DNA from: Sphingobacterium thalpophilum
Lineage (GTDB): Bacteria > Bacteroidota > Bacteroidia > Sphingobacteriales > Sphingobacteriaceae
Assembly: GCF_901482695.1 (NCBI RefSeq)
Contig: NZ_LR590484.1
Span: forward strand, 2,046,001 to 2,110,000
Reading direction: 5' to 3'
Length of the DNA: 64,000 nucleotides
The notes under the pieces are model-generated. The model searched no databases. It saw only the letters and a list, made by a program, of their open reading frames with translations, and was not told where the DNA came from. Shown here one piece after another: positions 53,340 to 62,389 of the stretch (within the stretch, counting starts at the first letter, position 1; the number at the start of each line of letters is the position of its first letter). The position numbers were made by a program, and so were the translations under genes.

Positions 53340-54134
53340 TCATGAATTCATTGTATGTGGATTTAAGCTTTCTAAATCGCTGGCTTCGCTTTCAGGCACT
53401 TCCGATGTCTCCAAGCTTTGGTTTTCATCGGTCTCATTGTTGTCTTTTTGCGCTTCTTTTGTGGCGTACTCTTTATCAATACTGTCCTCCATGAATTGCT
53501 GTAGTTTGTTTTTCTTTTCGGTGGACTGATGCGGTTCATCATTTATAGCCTTTACATAAGGAGGAACATGCAAGAAGATTCCCTCATCTTCATTTATATA
53601 GTGCAGGGCAAATGCGAGCCGTATCAGCAATTCGCGTATGGCAATTATTTGATCGCCAAAGTATTCGTAGTTACCGGAATCGGGTACCGTTAAATAGTGC
53701 ATGATATCATCCATGGTGTCGTACCATTTTTGGAGAGATTGGTAGGAAAAAAACTTACTGATGGTATCTGCAGGGGCTGGCTGTCCATGGATAGTATATT
53801 CCATTCTAAATAGGTAGTTGTGATAATCTTCTTTTGTGGCAAAAAAATTCAATGGCGTATCCTGTAATGGAAGTTGGCATTGGTGAAAAATGACATAGGC
53901 AACTTCAATTTGTTTGATCATCTGTTTACAGTGATATCCGTTTTCAGCAAAGTTGCGGTCAGCCATTTCGGGGACAGCTGCCGCATTTACGAAAAGCTGG
54001 ATATTGTTCATCCAATAGAAGATATTGGTTTCATGGCGATAGAAGTCCTCGATGTAGAGCATCGGATTTTTGACTATATCCTTGGTTAAATAGCGAAAAG
54101 ATTTCGCTTTTAGTTTCTTTTGTGTATTTTTCAT
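53340..54134 (-). CDS. Helical hypothetical protein in the HEPN cluster, 264 residues
   Basis: Family not recognised. The N-terminal 200 residues look helical, with aromatic-rich segments (DFYRHETNIFYWMNNIQLF, YHNYLFRMEYTIHGQP) and a His/Tyr-rich block (YHCKQMIKQIEVAYVIFHQ). The last 65 residues are an acidic, Ser/Glu-rich disordered tail (QSLETSEVPESEASDLESL). No signal peptide. It lies 126 bases upstream of the 561-residue HEPN gene on the same strand and is divergent from the HTH pair across 109 bases. Function unknown. Confidence 0.68.
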   Translation of the reverse strand: MKNTQKKLKAKSFRYLTKDIVKNPMLYIEDFYRHETNIFYWMNNIQLFVNAAAVPEMADRNFAENGYHCKQMIKQIEVAYVIFHQCQLPLQDTPLNFFATKEDYHNYLFRMEYTIHGQPAPADTISKFFSYQSLQKWYDTMDDIMHYLTVPDSGNYEYFGDQIIAIRELLIRLAFALHYINEDEGIFLHVPPYVKAINDEPHQSTEKKNKLQQFMEDSIDKEYATKEAQKDNNETDENQSLETSEVPESEASDLESLNPHTMNS

Positions 54135-54168
54135 TCTGGGAAATGTTTTGGGTTAAAATACTGTGTTT

Positions 54169-54238
54169 ATAATTATCAATTGGCAACGCTAATTTAAACA
54201 CTAATTTTCGATTAAACAAATTTTATAATGATAATTAT
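54169..54238. promoter_or_regulatory. Inverted GATAATTAT sites in the divergent control region
   Basis: GATAATTAT reads on the minus strand at 54177-54169 and on the plus strand at 54230-54238, in the 109-base space between the 264-residue gene and the HTH pair. These could be operator half-sites, but the region is very AT-rich so chance cannot be excluded. Confidence 0.3.
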
Positions 54239-54243
54239 TGATT

Positions 54244-54648
54244 ATGAGTTCTTTTTTAACGAGAATTAAAGTTATTGCGGACCGAGAGGGCTTAAGTGTA
54301 ACAGCGTTTGAAACGGCTATTGGGGCCAGCAGAGGTGTATTCACGCGTGCGATGAATAACAACACCGATGTTCAGGCGAAGTGGTTAATTAGTATAGTTG
54401 AAAAGTTTCCTGAATATTCTTCGGACTGGTTGTTAAAGGGGGAAGGCGATATGTTAAAGCCTCCTCTAGCACAGGACGAGGGTGAACCGTATGTGGCGGC
54501 CGGAGCCGAAGGAGCCGTAATCAACAGTCTAAAAAAGGTTATTTCCTCACAGGATGTTACCATCAAATCGCAGGAAAAGACAATTATATCTTTGGAGCGA
54601 TTATTGTCTTCGCTGGAACGCGAGATTGAAGCGTTGAGGAACAAGTGA
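54244..54648 (+). CDS. Small HTH/coiled-coil regulator-like protein (first of a pair)
   Basis: 134 residues from ATG 54244 (TTG 54238 in frame is less likely). Residues about 3-65 are a phage-repressor-like HTH with a WLLKGEGDM closing block common in Bacteroidota XRE proteins. Residues about 98-134 form a heptad-repeat coiled coil (KKVISSQDVTIKSQEKTI). Probably a dimeric DNA-binding protein. A paralogue follows after 19 bases. Confidence 0.75.
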   Translation: MSSFLTRIKVIADREGLSVTAFETAIGASRGVFTRAMNNNTDVQAKWLISIVEKFPEYSSDWLLKGEGDMLKPPLAQDEGEPYVAAGAEGAVINSLKKVISSQDVTIKSQEKTIISLERLLSSLEREIEALRNK

Positions 54649-54667
54649 TTATCTAAATGGAGTAACT

Positions 54668-55060
54668 GTGAATGTTAAGCAACGTGTACTGCGGATTGCC
54701 GAAGCCAAAGGAATCAGTAAAACAGAGTTCTTTAGGGAGGTAGGCCTCTCTTACGCCAATTTTAAGGGCGGACAGAAGAATACTGCCCTTAGTTCAGACG
54801 CTATGATTGCCATATTGACTCAACACCCGGATGTTAGTCCCGCGTGGCTGCTGCTGGGGGAAGGTAGCATGTGGCGGGGCAGTAGGGGAAATGACCTTGA
54901 AGTTGGGGCCGAACCTGCTGTTGAACCTGCGGCGGCGGCTGGTGCCGGAAGTCTACTCGTCTATAAACAGCTGGTATCTGCACTCGAACAGACGGTTAGG
55001 GCGCAGGAAAAAACGATTGACGCGCTCGAAGCACAGATAGGTCTATTAAATAAAAGGTAG
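54668..55060 (+). CDS. Small HTH/coiled-coil regulator-like protein (second of a pair)
   Basis: 130 residues starting at GTG 54668. Same plan as the gene before it: HTH (VLRIAEAKGISKTEFFREVG, WLLLGEGSM) followed by an Ala/Glu-rich linker (VEPAAAAGAGS) and a C-terminal coiled coil (LEQTVRAQEKTIDALEAQI). The SQEKTI/AQEKTI plus LE pattern is shared between the two tails, so they could heterodimerise. The 19-base gap indicates co-transcription. Confidence 0.75.
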   Translation: MNVKQRVLRIAEAKGISKTEFFREVGLSYANFKGGQKNTALSSDAMIAILTQHPDVSPAWLLLGEGSMWRGSRGNDLEVGAEPAVEPAAAAGAGSLLVYKQLVSALEQTVRAQEKTIDALEAQIGLLNKR

Positions 55061-55327
55061 TGAGGGCGTTATTGATGCCGCCCCCTACATTTTTGGAGCT
55101 TGCCGTTTTTGGTTTTTTATTCTTTTAAGTCTTCTTCGCCCTTTGATCAGTAAAGTGACTATGGATAATTCTTTGCCAAAGAAGTTACTTATGATGCCAT
55201 CAAAAATACCTGATTCCTGTGATGTCATTGGCTTTTTTTTGTGTTAATTTCGATAATTATAAACACGTGTTGCCATGTCCCTGGATTAGTCCGGCTGTCA
55301 GCTATTTATACAAAAAGAAATAAATTT

Positions 55328-56554
55328 ATGTGGAGAAAAGTATTATCTGTAATCGCTGTCATCTTCATTTGTTCTATACAGGCCAGCGTAGCGCAGCCTG
55401 CTGGAGAGCGGCCTATGTATGTGTCCCGCTGGGGATACCTTTATGCTGAGGCTGGAAACAAGAATGAACCTTTGGGTGTATTTGCCACGGAAGCACCCGT
55501 GTACCCGCTTGACTCCACCCAAACGCAGTATAAGGTGCAGGTCAGCAACGGCGACGTCGGTTTTATCGACTGTCAGCCCCTGAAAAACTTCATGGACGGG
55601 AAGAAATCAATGGGCGAACCGTCACAATATTTCTATCGCGGGGCGGAGGGTTACCAATGTCCGCATTTCTATGTACAGGTCTCCGAATTGCGTGTACGGA
55701 AGGCGCCGAATACAGGTAGTATAGCTGTTCGCCGGGCAAGGTTGAACGAGATGGTCTGTATCGATTATATGCCTTTGTATAAAGACGGATGGGTGTATGT
55801 CGGCGATCATTTTCACGAACAGCCGGAATATGTTCAGGCGAAATATTTAGGTCCGCATTTGACGTATGAGGAAGTACTGAAGGATTATCTGGCAGTAAAA
55901 GGCAAGGATGAGGAAAAGGAACTGATTCAGGTAGGGCGACTACGCGAAATCGCATGGGGCGATGGGGACGGCCCGTTAAAGCAGGCGCTTTTCTATTGGA
56001 AAGAGTCCTATGCCAATGCGGGAGTGGATAATCCCAAGGTGGATATTGACTTCGAATTATTGCTGGCAGATAAAATCGCGCAAAGGCCGGAGTACGAGGC
56101 CTATGGAAAACGAATCCAGCAACTGCAGATGCATTTTATCTGGCAAGGTACGGCATTGTTTGACGGTAAAATAACAGATAAACAGATGAAAGCCATGGAT
56201 CTGCAACGTGTTGAGGATATTCCAGGTACACCGGAATGTGGCTGGGAACCGAAATATTTTTATAAGACGCCAAATATGATTGTCGCATTTGAGGAAAACT
56301 ATCAGGGAAAGATCGTGGGATCTGTATACAAAACATATTTTCGGGATGGGGAAATGCTCGTATTGGCTGGCGAGCGGCTCGACGCCAACTCCAACGAGCG
56401 AGATTTTGTACAACGCTTTGGCGATCTGCTATATTACGGGGACTGGACGGCGGATCCGCATATTTACCGCATTCAGAACGGCGATGCTGGGCAGTTTATC
56501 CTTACATTCAAGGATGGTAGGTTATTCAGCTATGAATGCATGTATTATTGCTAA
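55328..56554 (+). CDS. Secreted protein with SH3-like domains, 408 residues
   Basis: ATG 55328 gives a signal peptide (MWRKVLSVIAVIFICSIQAS) ending at VAQPAG. Two SH3-like segments follow: about 28-85 (YLYAEAGNKNEPLGVF, NGDVGFIDC) and about 105-165 (VSELRVRKAPNTGSIAVRR, DGWVYVGDHF). The C-terminal half (about 200-408) is not assignable; it contains helices (IDFELLLADKIAQRPEYEAY) and a final beta region. No lipobox. It may bind cell wall or other envelope components through the SH3-like part. Upstream in-frame sequence lacks homology. Confidence 0.7.
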   Translation: MWRKVLSVIAVIFICSIQASVAQPAGERPMYVSRWGYLYAEAGNKNEPLGVFATEAPVYPLDSTQTQYKVQVSNGDVGFIDCQPLKNFMDGKKSMGEPSQYFYRGAEGYQCPHFYVQVSELRVRKAPNTGSIAVRRARLNEMVCIDYMPLYKDGWVYVGDHFHEQPEYVQAKYLGPHLTYEEVLKDYLAVKGKDEEKELIQVGRLREIAWGDGDGPLKQALFYWKESYANAGVDNPKVDIDFELLLADKIAQRPEYEAYGKRIQQLQMHFIWQGTALFDGKITDKQMKAMDLQRVEDIPGTPECGWEPKYFYKTPNMIVAFEENYQGKIVGSVYKTYFRDGEMLVLAGERLDANSNERDFVQRFGDLLYYGDWTADPHIYRIQNGDAGQFILTFKDGRLFSYECMYYC

Positions 56555-56635
56555 AGCCGGGGCTTTTTCCGGAAGCACTACATATCAAACAGCAACACTA
56601 AGCTTCTGGAGTTTGTGTTTAGCGCCCAGTGGAAA

Positions 56636-56681
56636 AAAGAAGAAGGGATCAATGATCTCGCTGTGCTCGGTTATTGATCCC
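56636..56681 (-). terminator. Terminator of lipB
   Basis: Arms GGGATCAAT (56645-56653) and ATTGATCCC (56673-56681) enclose 19 bases. On the minus strand the stem is followed by a CTTCTTCTTTTTT stretch, giving the U-tract for lipB transcripts. Confidence 0.65.
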
Positions 56682-56764
56682 TGAATTGCTATGGTCGGCA
56701 TCGGTTGGGAAGTACCCCCAATCGGTTTTGCCAGCTATTGACGCTTGTGGCAAGCGGAATGGTT

Positions 56765-57460
56765 TTAGATGACTTCCATTTCAAAAAGACGGGCAATATG
56801 TCCTTTGAGTTTTTGTTTGACGTCTTCCATATCCACTTCGGTACCGAGTTCGCGTTTGAGTGATGTGACGTCCTTGTCGTCGATGCCACAAGGGATAATA
56901 TTGCCAAAGTATTCCAGGTCGGTATTGACGTTGAATGCAAAGCCATGCATGGTCACCCAACGCGACGCACGTACCCCCATTGCGCAGATCTTGCGCGCCG
57001 TTGCTTTGTCCGGTTCTATCCAAACACCGGTATATCCGGGGTAACGTCCTGCTTCAATACCATAATCAGCGCAAGTTAAGATAATGGCTTCCTCCAATGT
57101 CCGCAGATAGAGGTGAATATCCGTGAAAAAGTTGTCCAGATCCAATATCGGATAGCCCACGATCTGGCCCGGTCCATGGTAAGTGATATCGCCGCCGCGA
57201 TTGATCTTATAGAACTTAGCGTGTTTCTCCTCCAATCCCTTTTCATCCAGCAGCAGATATTCCTCATGTCCGCTTTTTCCGAGCGTGTAAACATGGGGAT
57301 GCGCGGTGAAAATCAGGTAATTGGGAGTTGGATTTTTTGTTTCGTTGACCCTGTTGTCATGCTTGATATCCAAAACGCTTTTAAAAATGGATTCCTGTCT
57401 GTCCCAGGCTTCCTGATAGTCTACCAGGCCCCAGTCCTGAAACTGCACCGATTTATTCAT
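56765..57460 (-). CDS. lipB: Octanoyl-[acyl-carrier-protein]:protein octanoyltransferase
   Basis: Transfers octanoate from ACP to the lipoyl domains of 2-oxo-acid dehydrogenases and GcvH, first step of endogenous lipoate synthesis. 231 residues. LipB motifs are RGGDITYHGPGQIVGYPI, RKICAMGVRASRWVTMHGFA with the catalytic Lys, and IIPCGIDD with the catalytic Cys. ATG at 57460. hflX lies 59 bases upstream on the same strand, separated by a weak hairpin. Confidence 0.95.
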   Translation of the reverse strand: MNKSVQFQDWGLVDYQEAWDRQESIFKSVLDIKHDNRVNETKNPTPNYLIFTAHPHVYTLGKSGHEEYLLLDEKGLEEKHAKFYKINRGGDITYHGPGQIVGYPILDLDNFFTDIHLYLRTLEEAIILTCADYGIEAGRYPGYTGVWIEPDKATARKICAMGVRASRWVTMHGFAFNVNTDLEYFGNIIPCGIDDKDVTSLKRELGTEVDMEDVKQKLKGHIARLFEMEVI

Positions 57461-57479
57461 TGTTTATTCTTTTTAAAGC

Positions 57480-57504
57480 GGGAGCAGCTATCAAATCCGC
57501 TCCC
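57480..57504. terminator. Weak hairpin between hflX and lipB
   Basis: GGGAGC (57480-57485) pairs with GCTCCC (57499-57504), extendable across a bulge; on the minus strand a short TTT/AAAAA stretch follows. Confidence 0.35.
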
Positions 57505-57519
57505 TTGTGTGTTGTCTGA

Positions 57520-58710
57520 TTAGTATAACAAATTATTATACGGGTATCGTGCATTGTGCATTTTGACAACGATATCGTACAATGTTTTCCTGAATTCCTC
57601 GATGTTGGTTTTGTTCGTTGCGGAGAGGAAGACGGCCGGATCGGCGTTTTTCGCCATCCAGGAATTGCGGAAATCGTCCAATGTCACCTCAATTTCTTCG
57701 CCATCCTGTCCTTCCTCGATCGCCGGTTTGTACAAGTCGATCTTGTTGAACACCGTAATCACCGGTTTGTCCAGTGCTTTGAGGTCTTTCAAGGTCTCAT
57801 TCACCGCTTGGATATGATCTTCGAAGTTGGGGTGTGAGATGTCCACGACATGGATCAGTACATCCGCCTCGCGTACTTCATCCAATGTGGATTTGAAGCA
57901 TTCCACGAGGTGGTGCGGCAATTTACGGATAAAACCAACGGTATCTGACAGCAGAAACGGAAGATTGTCTATGACAACCTTGCGGACGGTGGTATCCAAT
58001 GTGGCAAAGAGCTTGTTCTCGATCAGCACATCAGATTTGGAAATCATGTTCATGATCGTTGACTTACCGACGTTGGTGTATCCTACCAATGCTACGCGGA
58101 TCATCTCGCCGCGGTTTTTGCGTTGAGTCTCGTTCTGTTTATCGATGGCTTTGAGTCTCTCCTTGAAGAGGGAGATCTTGTCCAGGATAATCCGTCTGTC
58201 CGTTTCGATCTGGGATTCACCCGGACCGCGCATACCAATACCCCCGCGCTGACGCTCCAAGTGAGTCCACATACGGGTCAGACGTGGTAATAAGTATTGC
58301 AGCTGTGCCAGCTCGACCTGGGTCTTGGCTTGGGCCGTTTTTGCGTGCCGCGCAAAGATATCGAGGATCAGATTGGACCGGTCGAGGATTTTACGCTTGA
58401 GTTCTTTCTCAATGTTGCGGAGCTGGGATGGTGATAACTCATCGTCAAAGACCACGATGTCGATTTCTTCGGCTTCGACAAAGGCTTTGATCTCCTCCAG
58501 TTTGCCACTTCCGACGAAGGTCGCGCGATCGGGGAAACCCAGTTTTTGCATAAACGTGCCTCTGGTCTCACCGCCGGCAGTCTTCACAAGAAACTCAAGT
58601 TCCTCGAGGTATTCTTTTGCTTTCGTTTCCGTCACATTTGGAGTGATCACACTCACCAAGACGGCTGTTTCGGGTTTTATTGCTGTATCGTGTATTTTAA
58701 ATCTGGCCAT
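57520..58710 (-). CDS. hflX: GTPase HflX
   Basis: Ribosome-associated GTPase that splits stalled or heat-stressed ribosomes. 396 residues. The N-terminal HflX domain (about 20-180) has FVGSGKLEEIKAFVEAEEID and VFDDELSPSQLRNIE, then the glycine-rich GGIGMRGPGESQIETDRR. The G domain has GYTNVGKST (G1), DTVGFIRKLPHHL (G3) and VFNKIDL (G4). The C-terminal tail is short. ATG at 58710. No obvious partner apart from lipB downstream. Confidence 0.96.
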   Translation of the reverse strand: MARFKIHDTAIKPETAVLVSVITPNVTETKAKEYLEELEFLVKTAGGETRGTFMQKLGFPDRATFVGSGKLEEIKAFVEAEEIDIVVFDDELSPSQLRNIEKELKRKILDRSNLILDIFARHAKTAQAKTQVELAQLQYLLPRLTRMWTHLERQRGGIGMRGPGESQIETDRRIILDKISLFKERLKAIDKQNETQRKNRGEMIRVALVGYTNVGKSTIMNMISKSDVLIENKLFATLDTTVRKVVIDNLPFLLSDTVGFIRKLPHHLVECFKSTLDEVREADVLIHVVDISHPNFEDHIQAVNETLKDLKALDKPVITVFNKIDLYKPAIEEGQDGEEIEVTLDDFRNSWMAKNADPAVFLSATNKTNIEEFRKTLYDIVVKMHNARYPYNNLLY

Positions 58711-59203
58711 TTTGTTATATTAAAATAGTTAACGGTACGCCGACAGACAGCAAGGCCATCTATTTATAGCACAGGGTCTGTTACTAGGGTACGTCCACTT
58801 TTTACGTTTTGTTTTGAAAAGGTGAATTTAAGAAAAAACCAATAAATCATCTGTGATTTGCTTACAGGGCAACTCGATATAAGTAAGCGGTCTGTCGCCA
58901 TCTTTTGCCTAGTAAAAGAAGGGGAGATTTTCTATATCATGTTCATAATGATGCAAAAATAAATAAATTTCATTTTATATGCAAGTGTATAGCCAAGGTC
59001 AGCCGATGCCTATTCAAGTCTACTTTCCTGAAAAACTACAGACGTCATGCAGACTTTTTGTCTATTGGGAGCCTGTCCCTGTGTTGGGGGTGGTTGTTCT
59101 GCCACAGGTTTGTGTGAAGAAGCATCTGAAGCGTGCGCTATGCCCCCCCGTTGCGTTTCGGCCGTGGCTGCTTTGGCTTTGAGCGGCGAGGTGCGGTATC
59201 CGA
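58711..59203. other. 493-base intergenic region without a convincing gene
   Basis: Lies between the starts of hflX transcription and the end of recG. Open plus-strand frames (for example from 58979 and 59047, the latter Cys-rich) have no recognisable homology; some run into recG on the other strand. No TAnnTTTG box was found for hflX. Confidence 0.5.
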
Positions 59204-61309
59204 TCAGGAGATCTTATCCCAGGCTATGCCATCCGATTTGCGGGCCAGGAAGCTGCGGAGGAGCTGGTTTTTTGGGCTTTGCAGCATAGGATCTTCCTTA
59301 AAGATCGCAATGACCGTATTCCTGCACGCGGTCAGCAAGGCCTGGTCGGTGGCCAGGTTTGCCATTTTAAGGTCGAGTACACCCGACTGCTGCGTACCTG
59401 AAATATCGCCGGGGCCGCGTAGCTGTAGATCTACTTCGGCGATTTCAAAGCCATCGTTGGTGCGCACCATGGTGTCGAGCCGCAGACGTCCCTCTTTGCT
59501 GAGCTTGTTGCCGGACATAAGAATACAGAAAGACTGCTCGGCTCCCCGGCCTACACGGCCCCTCAGCTGATGCAGCTGGGACAGACCAAATCGCTCGGAA
59601 TTTTCGATCACCATGACGGAGGCATTGGGTACGTTGACACCGACCTCAATAACGGTTGTGGCAACCATGATCTGCGTTTCGTGCCGGACAAAACGCTGCA
59701 TCTCAAACTCTTTGTCCTTCACCGGCATTTTGCCGTGAACGATGCTGATCTTATACTGTGGCAGCGGAAATTCGCGCTGCAGGTTCTCCAGGCCAGCCTC
59801 CAGATAAATGAGATCCAGTTTTTCGCTTTCTTTGATCAGGGGATATACTACATATACCTGGCGGCCTTTGGCAATTTCCTCACGCATAAATCCAAACATC
59901 CTCAGGCGTGAGCTTTCAAAAAAATGAACTGTTTTGATGGGCTTACGTCCTGCCGGCAGCTCATCAATCACCGAGATATCCAGGTCGCCGTACATGGTCA
60001 TGGCCAGTGTACGAGGAATGGGGGTTGCAGTCATCACCAGCATATGGGGTGGGATGACGTTTTTGCGCCACAGCTTGGCCCGTTGTTCCACGCCGAATCG
60101 ATGCTGCTCGTCGATGACGACGAAGCCCAGATTTTTGAATTTCACCTTGTCTTCAATCAGGGCATGTGTGCCGATCAATATATCCAAAGTTCCATCTTCC
60201 AGTGCCTGGTGGATCAGCCGGCGTTCCTTGGTGCTTGTGGAGCCGGTGAGCAGCTTGATGTTGACGAGATCATCTCCGGCAAGCTCTTTGAGTCCATGAT
60301 AATGCTGGGTGGCCAAAATTTCTGTGGGAGCCATCATGCAGGCCTGAAAGCCATTGTCGACGGCTAGCAGCATACTCATGAGCGCCACAACTGTTTTTCC
60401 GGAGCCTACGTCCCCCTGTACGAGCCGGTTCATCTGGGTACCGGTGTTGGTGTCGATCCGGATTTCCTTGATGACACGTTTTTGGGCACCTGTCAGCGGA
60501 AATGGAAGCCGCTCATTGAAAAAGGTATTGAATTTCTCTCCAACCTGACTGAAGCGCTGGCCTCGGAATTTTTGAGTGTTCAGCTGCTTGTTGTTGAGCA
60601 GTTTGAGCTGTATGAAAAACAGTTCCTCAAATTTTATCCTCTTAATTGCCTGGTTAAGTTCTTTTTGGGATTTAGGAAAATGGATGGAAGCCAAGGCCTG
60701 CTGTCTGGAAACCAGCTGATGTTCCTTCAGCACCTCTTCGGGCAATGTCTCTGTAATACTTCGATAGACGGTTTCGAGGGCGGTTTGCTGGAGGCGCTGA
60801 ATCCCCTTGGTGTCCAGGTTGAACTTTTTAAGTTTCTCTGTAGACGAATAGACCGGCTGCAGGCTCATATTGCCCACTTGTTTGGCCTGCGGATTGTACA
60901 GGTCCATTTCGGGATGGGTAATGGAAATCTGGCCATTGAATTCACTGGGCTTACCATAGATGACGTACGCTGAACCTACCTTGAGCGATTTCTGGAGCCA
61001 GGGGATTGACTGAAACCAGACCAGTTCCATGGAACCTGTTTCGTCCCTGAAGGAGCCGACGAGCCGTTTCGTTCTTTTTTCACCGACCAATTGTAAGGAT
61101 ACCAGGCGGCCCAGTACCTGCGCAGCCATCATATCGGGATGCAGTTTCCGGATCTTATGGAATTCGGTGCGGTCGATATAACGAAAGGGATACTGTGTCA
61201 GCAAGTCACCAATGGTAAATACCTGCAACTCTTTTTTGAGCACATCCGCCTTTTGGGGACCTACACCTTTGAGGTATTCTATCGGGGTAATTAAACTTAA
61301 TTCAGCCAT
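59204..61309 (-). CDS. recG: ATP-dependent DNA helicase RecG
   Basis: Branch-migrating helicase that remodels stalled forks and Holliday junctions. 701 residues from ATG 61309 (TTG 61318 is in frame but less likely). The N-terminal wedge/OB domain (GVGPQKADVLKKELQVFTIGDLL; LVGSFRDETGSMELVWF) is followed by the helicase motifs LVQGDVGSGKTVVAL, VIDEQHRFGVEQR, TATPIPRTLAMTMYGDL and the C-terminal LRGRVGRG and LRGPGDISGTQQSG blocks. Normal length. Not in an obvious operon. Confidence 0.96.
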   Translation of the reverse strand: MAELSLITPIEYLKGVGPQKADVLKKELQVFTIGDLLTQYPFRYIDRTEFHKIRKLHPDMMAAQVLGRLVSLQLVGEKRTKRLVGSFRDETGSMELVWFQSIPWLQKSLKVGSAYVIYGKPSEFNGQISITHPEMDLYNPQAKQVGNMSLQPVYSSTEKLKKFNLDTKGIQRLQQTALETVYRSITETLPEEVLKEHQLVSRQQALASIHFPKSQKELNQAIKRIKFEELFFIQLKLLNNKQLNTQKFRGQRFSQVGEKFNTFFNERLPFPLTGAQKRVIKEIRIDTNTGTQMNRLVQGDVGSGKTVVALMSMLLAVDNGFQACMMAPTEILATQHYHGLKELAGDDLVNIKLLTGSTSTKERRLIHQALEDGTLDILIGTHALIEDKVKFKNLGFVVIDEQHRFGVEQRAKLWRKNVIPPHMLVMTATPIPRTLAMTMYGDLDISVIDELPAGRKPIKTVHFFESSRLRMFGFMREEIAKGRQVYVVYPLIKESEKLDLIYLEAGLENLQREFPLPQYKISIVHGKMPVKDKEFEMQRFVRHETQIMVATTVIEVGVNVPNASVMVIENSERFGLSQLHQLRGRVGRGAEQSFCILMSGNKLSKEGRLRLDTMVRTNDGFEIAEVDLQLRGPGDISGTQQSGVLDLKMANLATDQALLTACRNTVIAIFKEDPMLQSPKNQLLRSFLARKSDGIAWDKIS

Positions 61310-61452
61310 TCTTCTCAAATGGCTAAAATACGAAAAAATAATTTTTAGGGGTTAGATAGTTCTACAATGGGTTTTCCATTCTTGCATTGGACTGGCTTGG
61401 CCTTATTGATCCGATTCTTTCTACACTTTAGTTTTAGTAAGCCTGTGAGTTA

Positions 61453-61881
61453 TTAATATCCAGGGGATGTTTGTTCATATCCTACGATACCCTTTCCATT
61501 GTTGCATCGTACACCCAGAGGCTTCTGATATGCCGCGCAGTTAATTCTAGGTGCGATCAATGGCCGATATACTTCCATCAGTCTGTTGTAGTCGTTGATC
61601 TTATTACGCAAAGTGGTTTTGTCTACGGAGCGATGATAGGCAAGGTGACTGGCTCCGCACACTGATTGAATCTCCATCAACTTCCAATCGTCTGCATTTG
61701 TACAGGTGACGGGGCTTGCGAACGATACGATCTGGTGATATTTTTCATCAGAAAGGATTTCGAGCTCCTTTTCTGTTTTTCCTTGGTAAGGATTATCGAG
61801 ATGAGATTCAGATTTACAGACCACAAATAACATGGAGCATGCGAGTAATGTCGTCAGCGCTAATAGGGATAAACTTTTCAT
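61453..61881 (-). CDS. Secreted small protein with conserved cysteines, 142 residues
   Basis: Exported protein: the N-terminal signal (MKSLSLLALTTLLACSMLFVVCKSE) contains Cys at two possible lipobox sites (LLAC or FVVC). The mature part is mostly helical and contains four Cys (VTCTNADDW, SVCGASHLAYH, INCAAY, VRCNNGKG) that could form two disulfides. No recognised family. A possibly decayed small frame lies directly upstream (61969-62298), and an S41 protease gene lies beyond it, all on the minus strand. Confidence 0.6.
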   Translation of the reverse strand: MKSLSLLALTTLLACSMLFVVCKSESHLDNPYQGKTEKELEILSDEKYHQIVSFASPVTCTNADDWKLMEIQSVCGASHLAYHRSVDKTTLRNKINDYNRLMEVYRPLIAPRINCAAYQKPLGVRCNNGKGIVGYEQTSPGY

Positions 61882-62389
61882 CTTCTGTACATTCTATTCG
61901 GTCAATGGTTCGATTCAAAGCAGGACAAGCCACTTTGAAGGCAATTCGGTTTATAAACTCAACTGTTCTTTAAACGGACTCCATGATGGATGTGCTACAG
62001 TCATCTGTTGGAAAATTCTCGCCTATAGGAATAGGAGCTGGATAGGAGCCCAATTGGTCATTGGCCTTCCGGAAAGCCTGCTGTTGCAATAAAAAACTGT
62101 GCTGTGCACAATAAGAATAGGTGCGTTCCCATCGGCATTGAGCGCAGAAAAATTTAGATAGGGCCCTTTGTTTATGTTAGCTCTTGCTGCACGGCTACCG
62201 ATATATTTTCCTTTGGGCTTAAGGAATAAGGTATCAGTTGATGCTGGGCTAACGGGGGACATGTATCTGGAGGTTCTTAGATCATTTAATCCAACCATAA
62301 AGGATGTAAATGTTGCATTAATGCGCGTGTTGGGTCAATTGTTAGAATTTATAGTTTCCTAAAGACCTATATTGCTTTTTTAGAGCTAA
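61882..62389 (-). other. 508-base gap with a possibly frameshifted small gene
   Basis: On the minus strand one frame runs from ATG 62298 to 62023 (MVGLNDLRTSRYMSP...). An overlapping frame ends at a TAA at 61969-61971 with a protein-like tail (QQQAFRKANDQLGSYPAPIP, ESV at the end). Neither shows a known family. Switching from the first to the second frame around 62130 would give one continuous product, so this could be a decayed or frameshifted small gene. Nothing else was seen in the gap. Confidence 0.3.

Noticed and set aside
57556..57837. Long open frames antisense to hflX
   Set aside because: Shadows of the conserved GTPase domain; no independent motifs or promoter.
59047..59289. Cys-rich 80-codon plus-strand frame near the recG end
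   Set aside because: It overlaps the recG coding region on the other strand, has no signal peptide and the Cys pattern follows from G/C-rich sequence.
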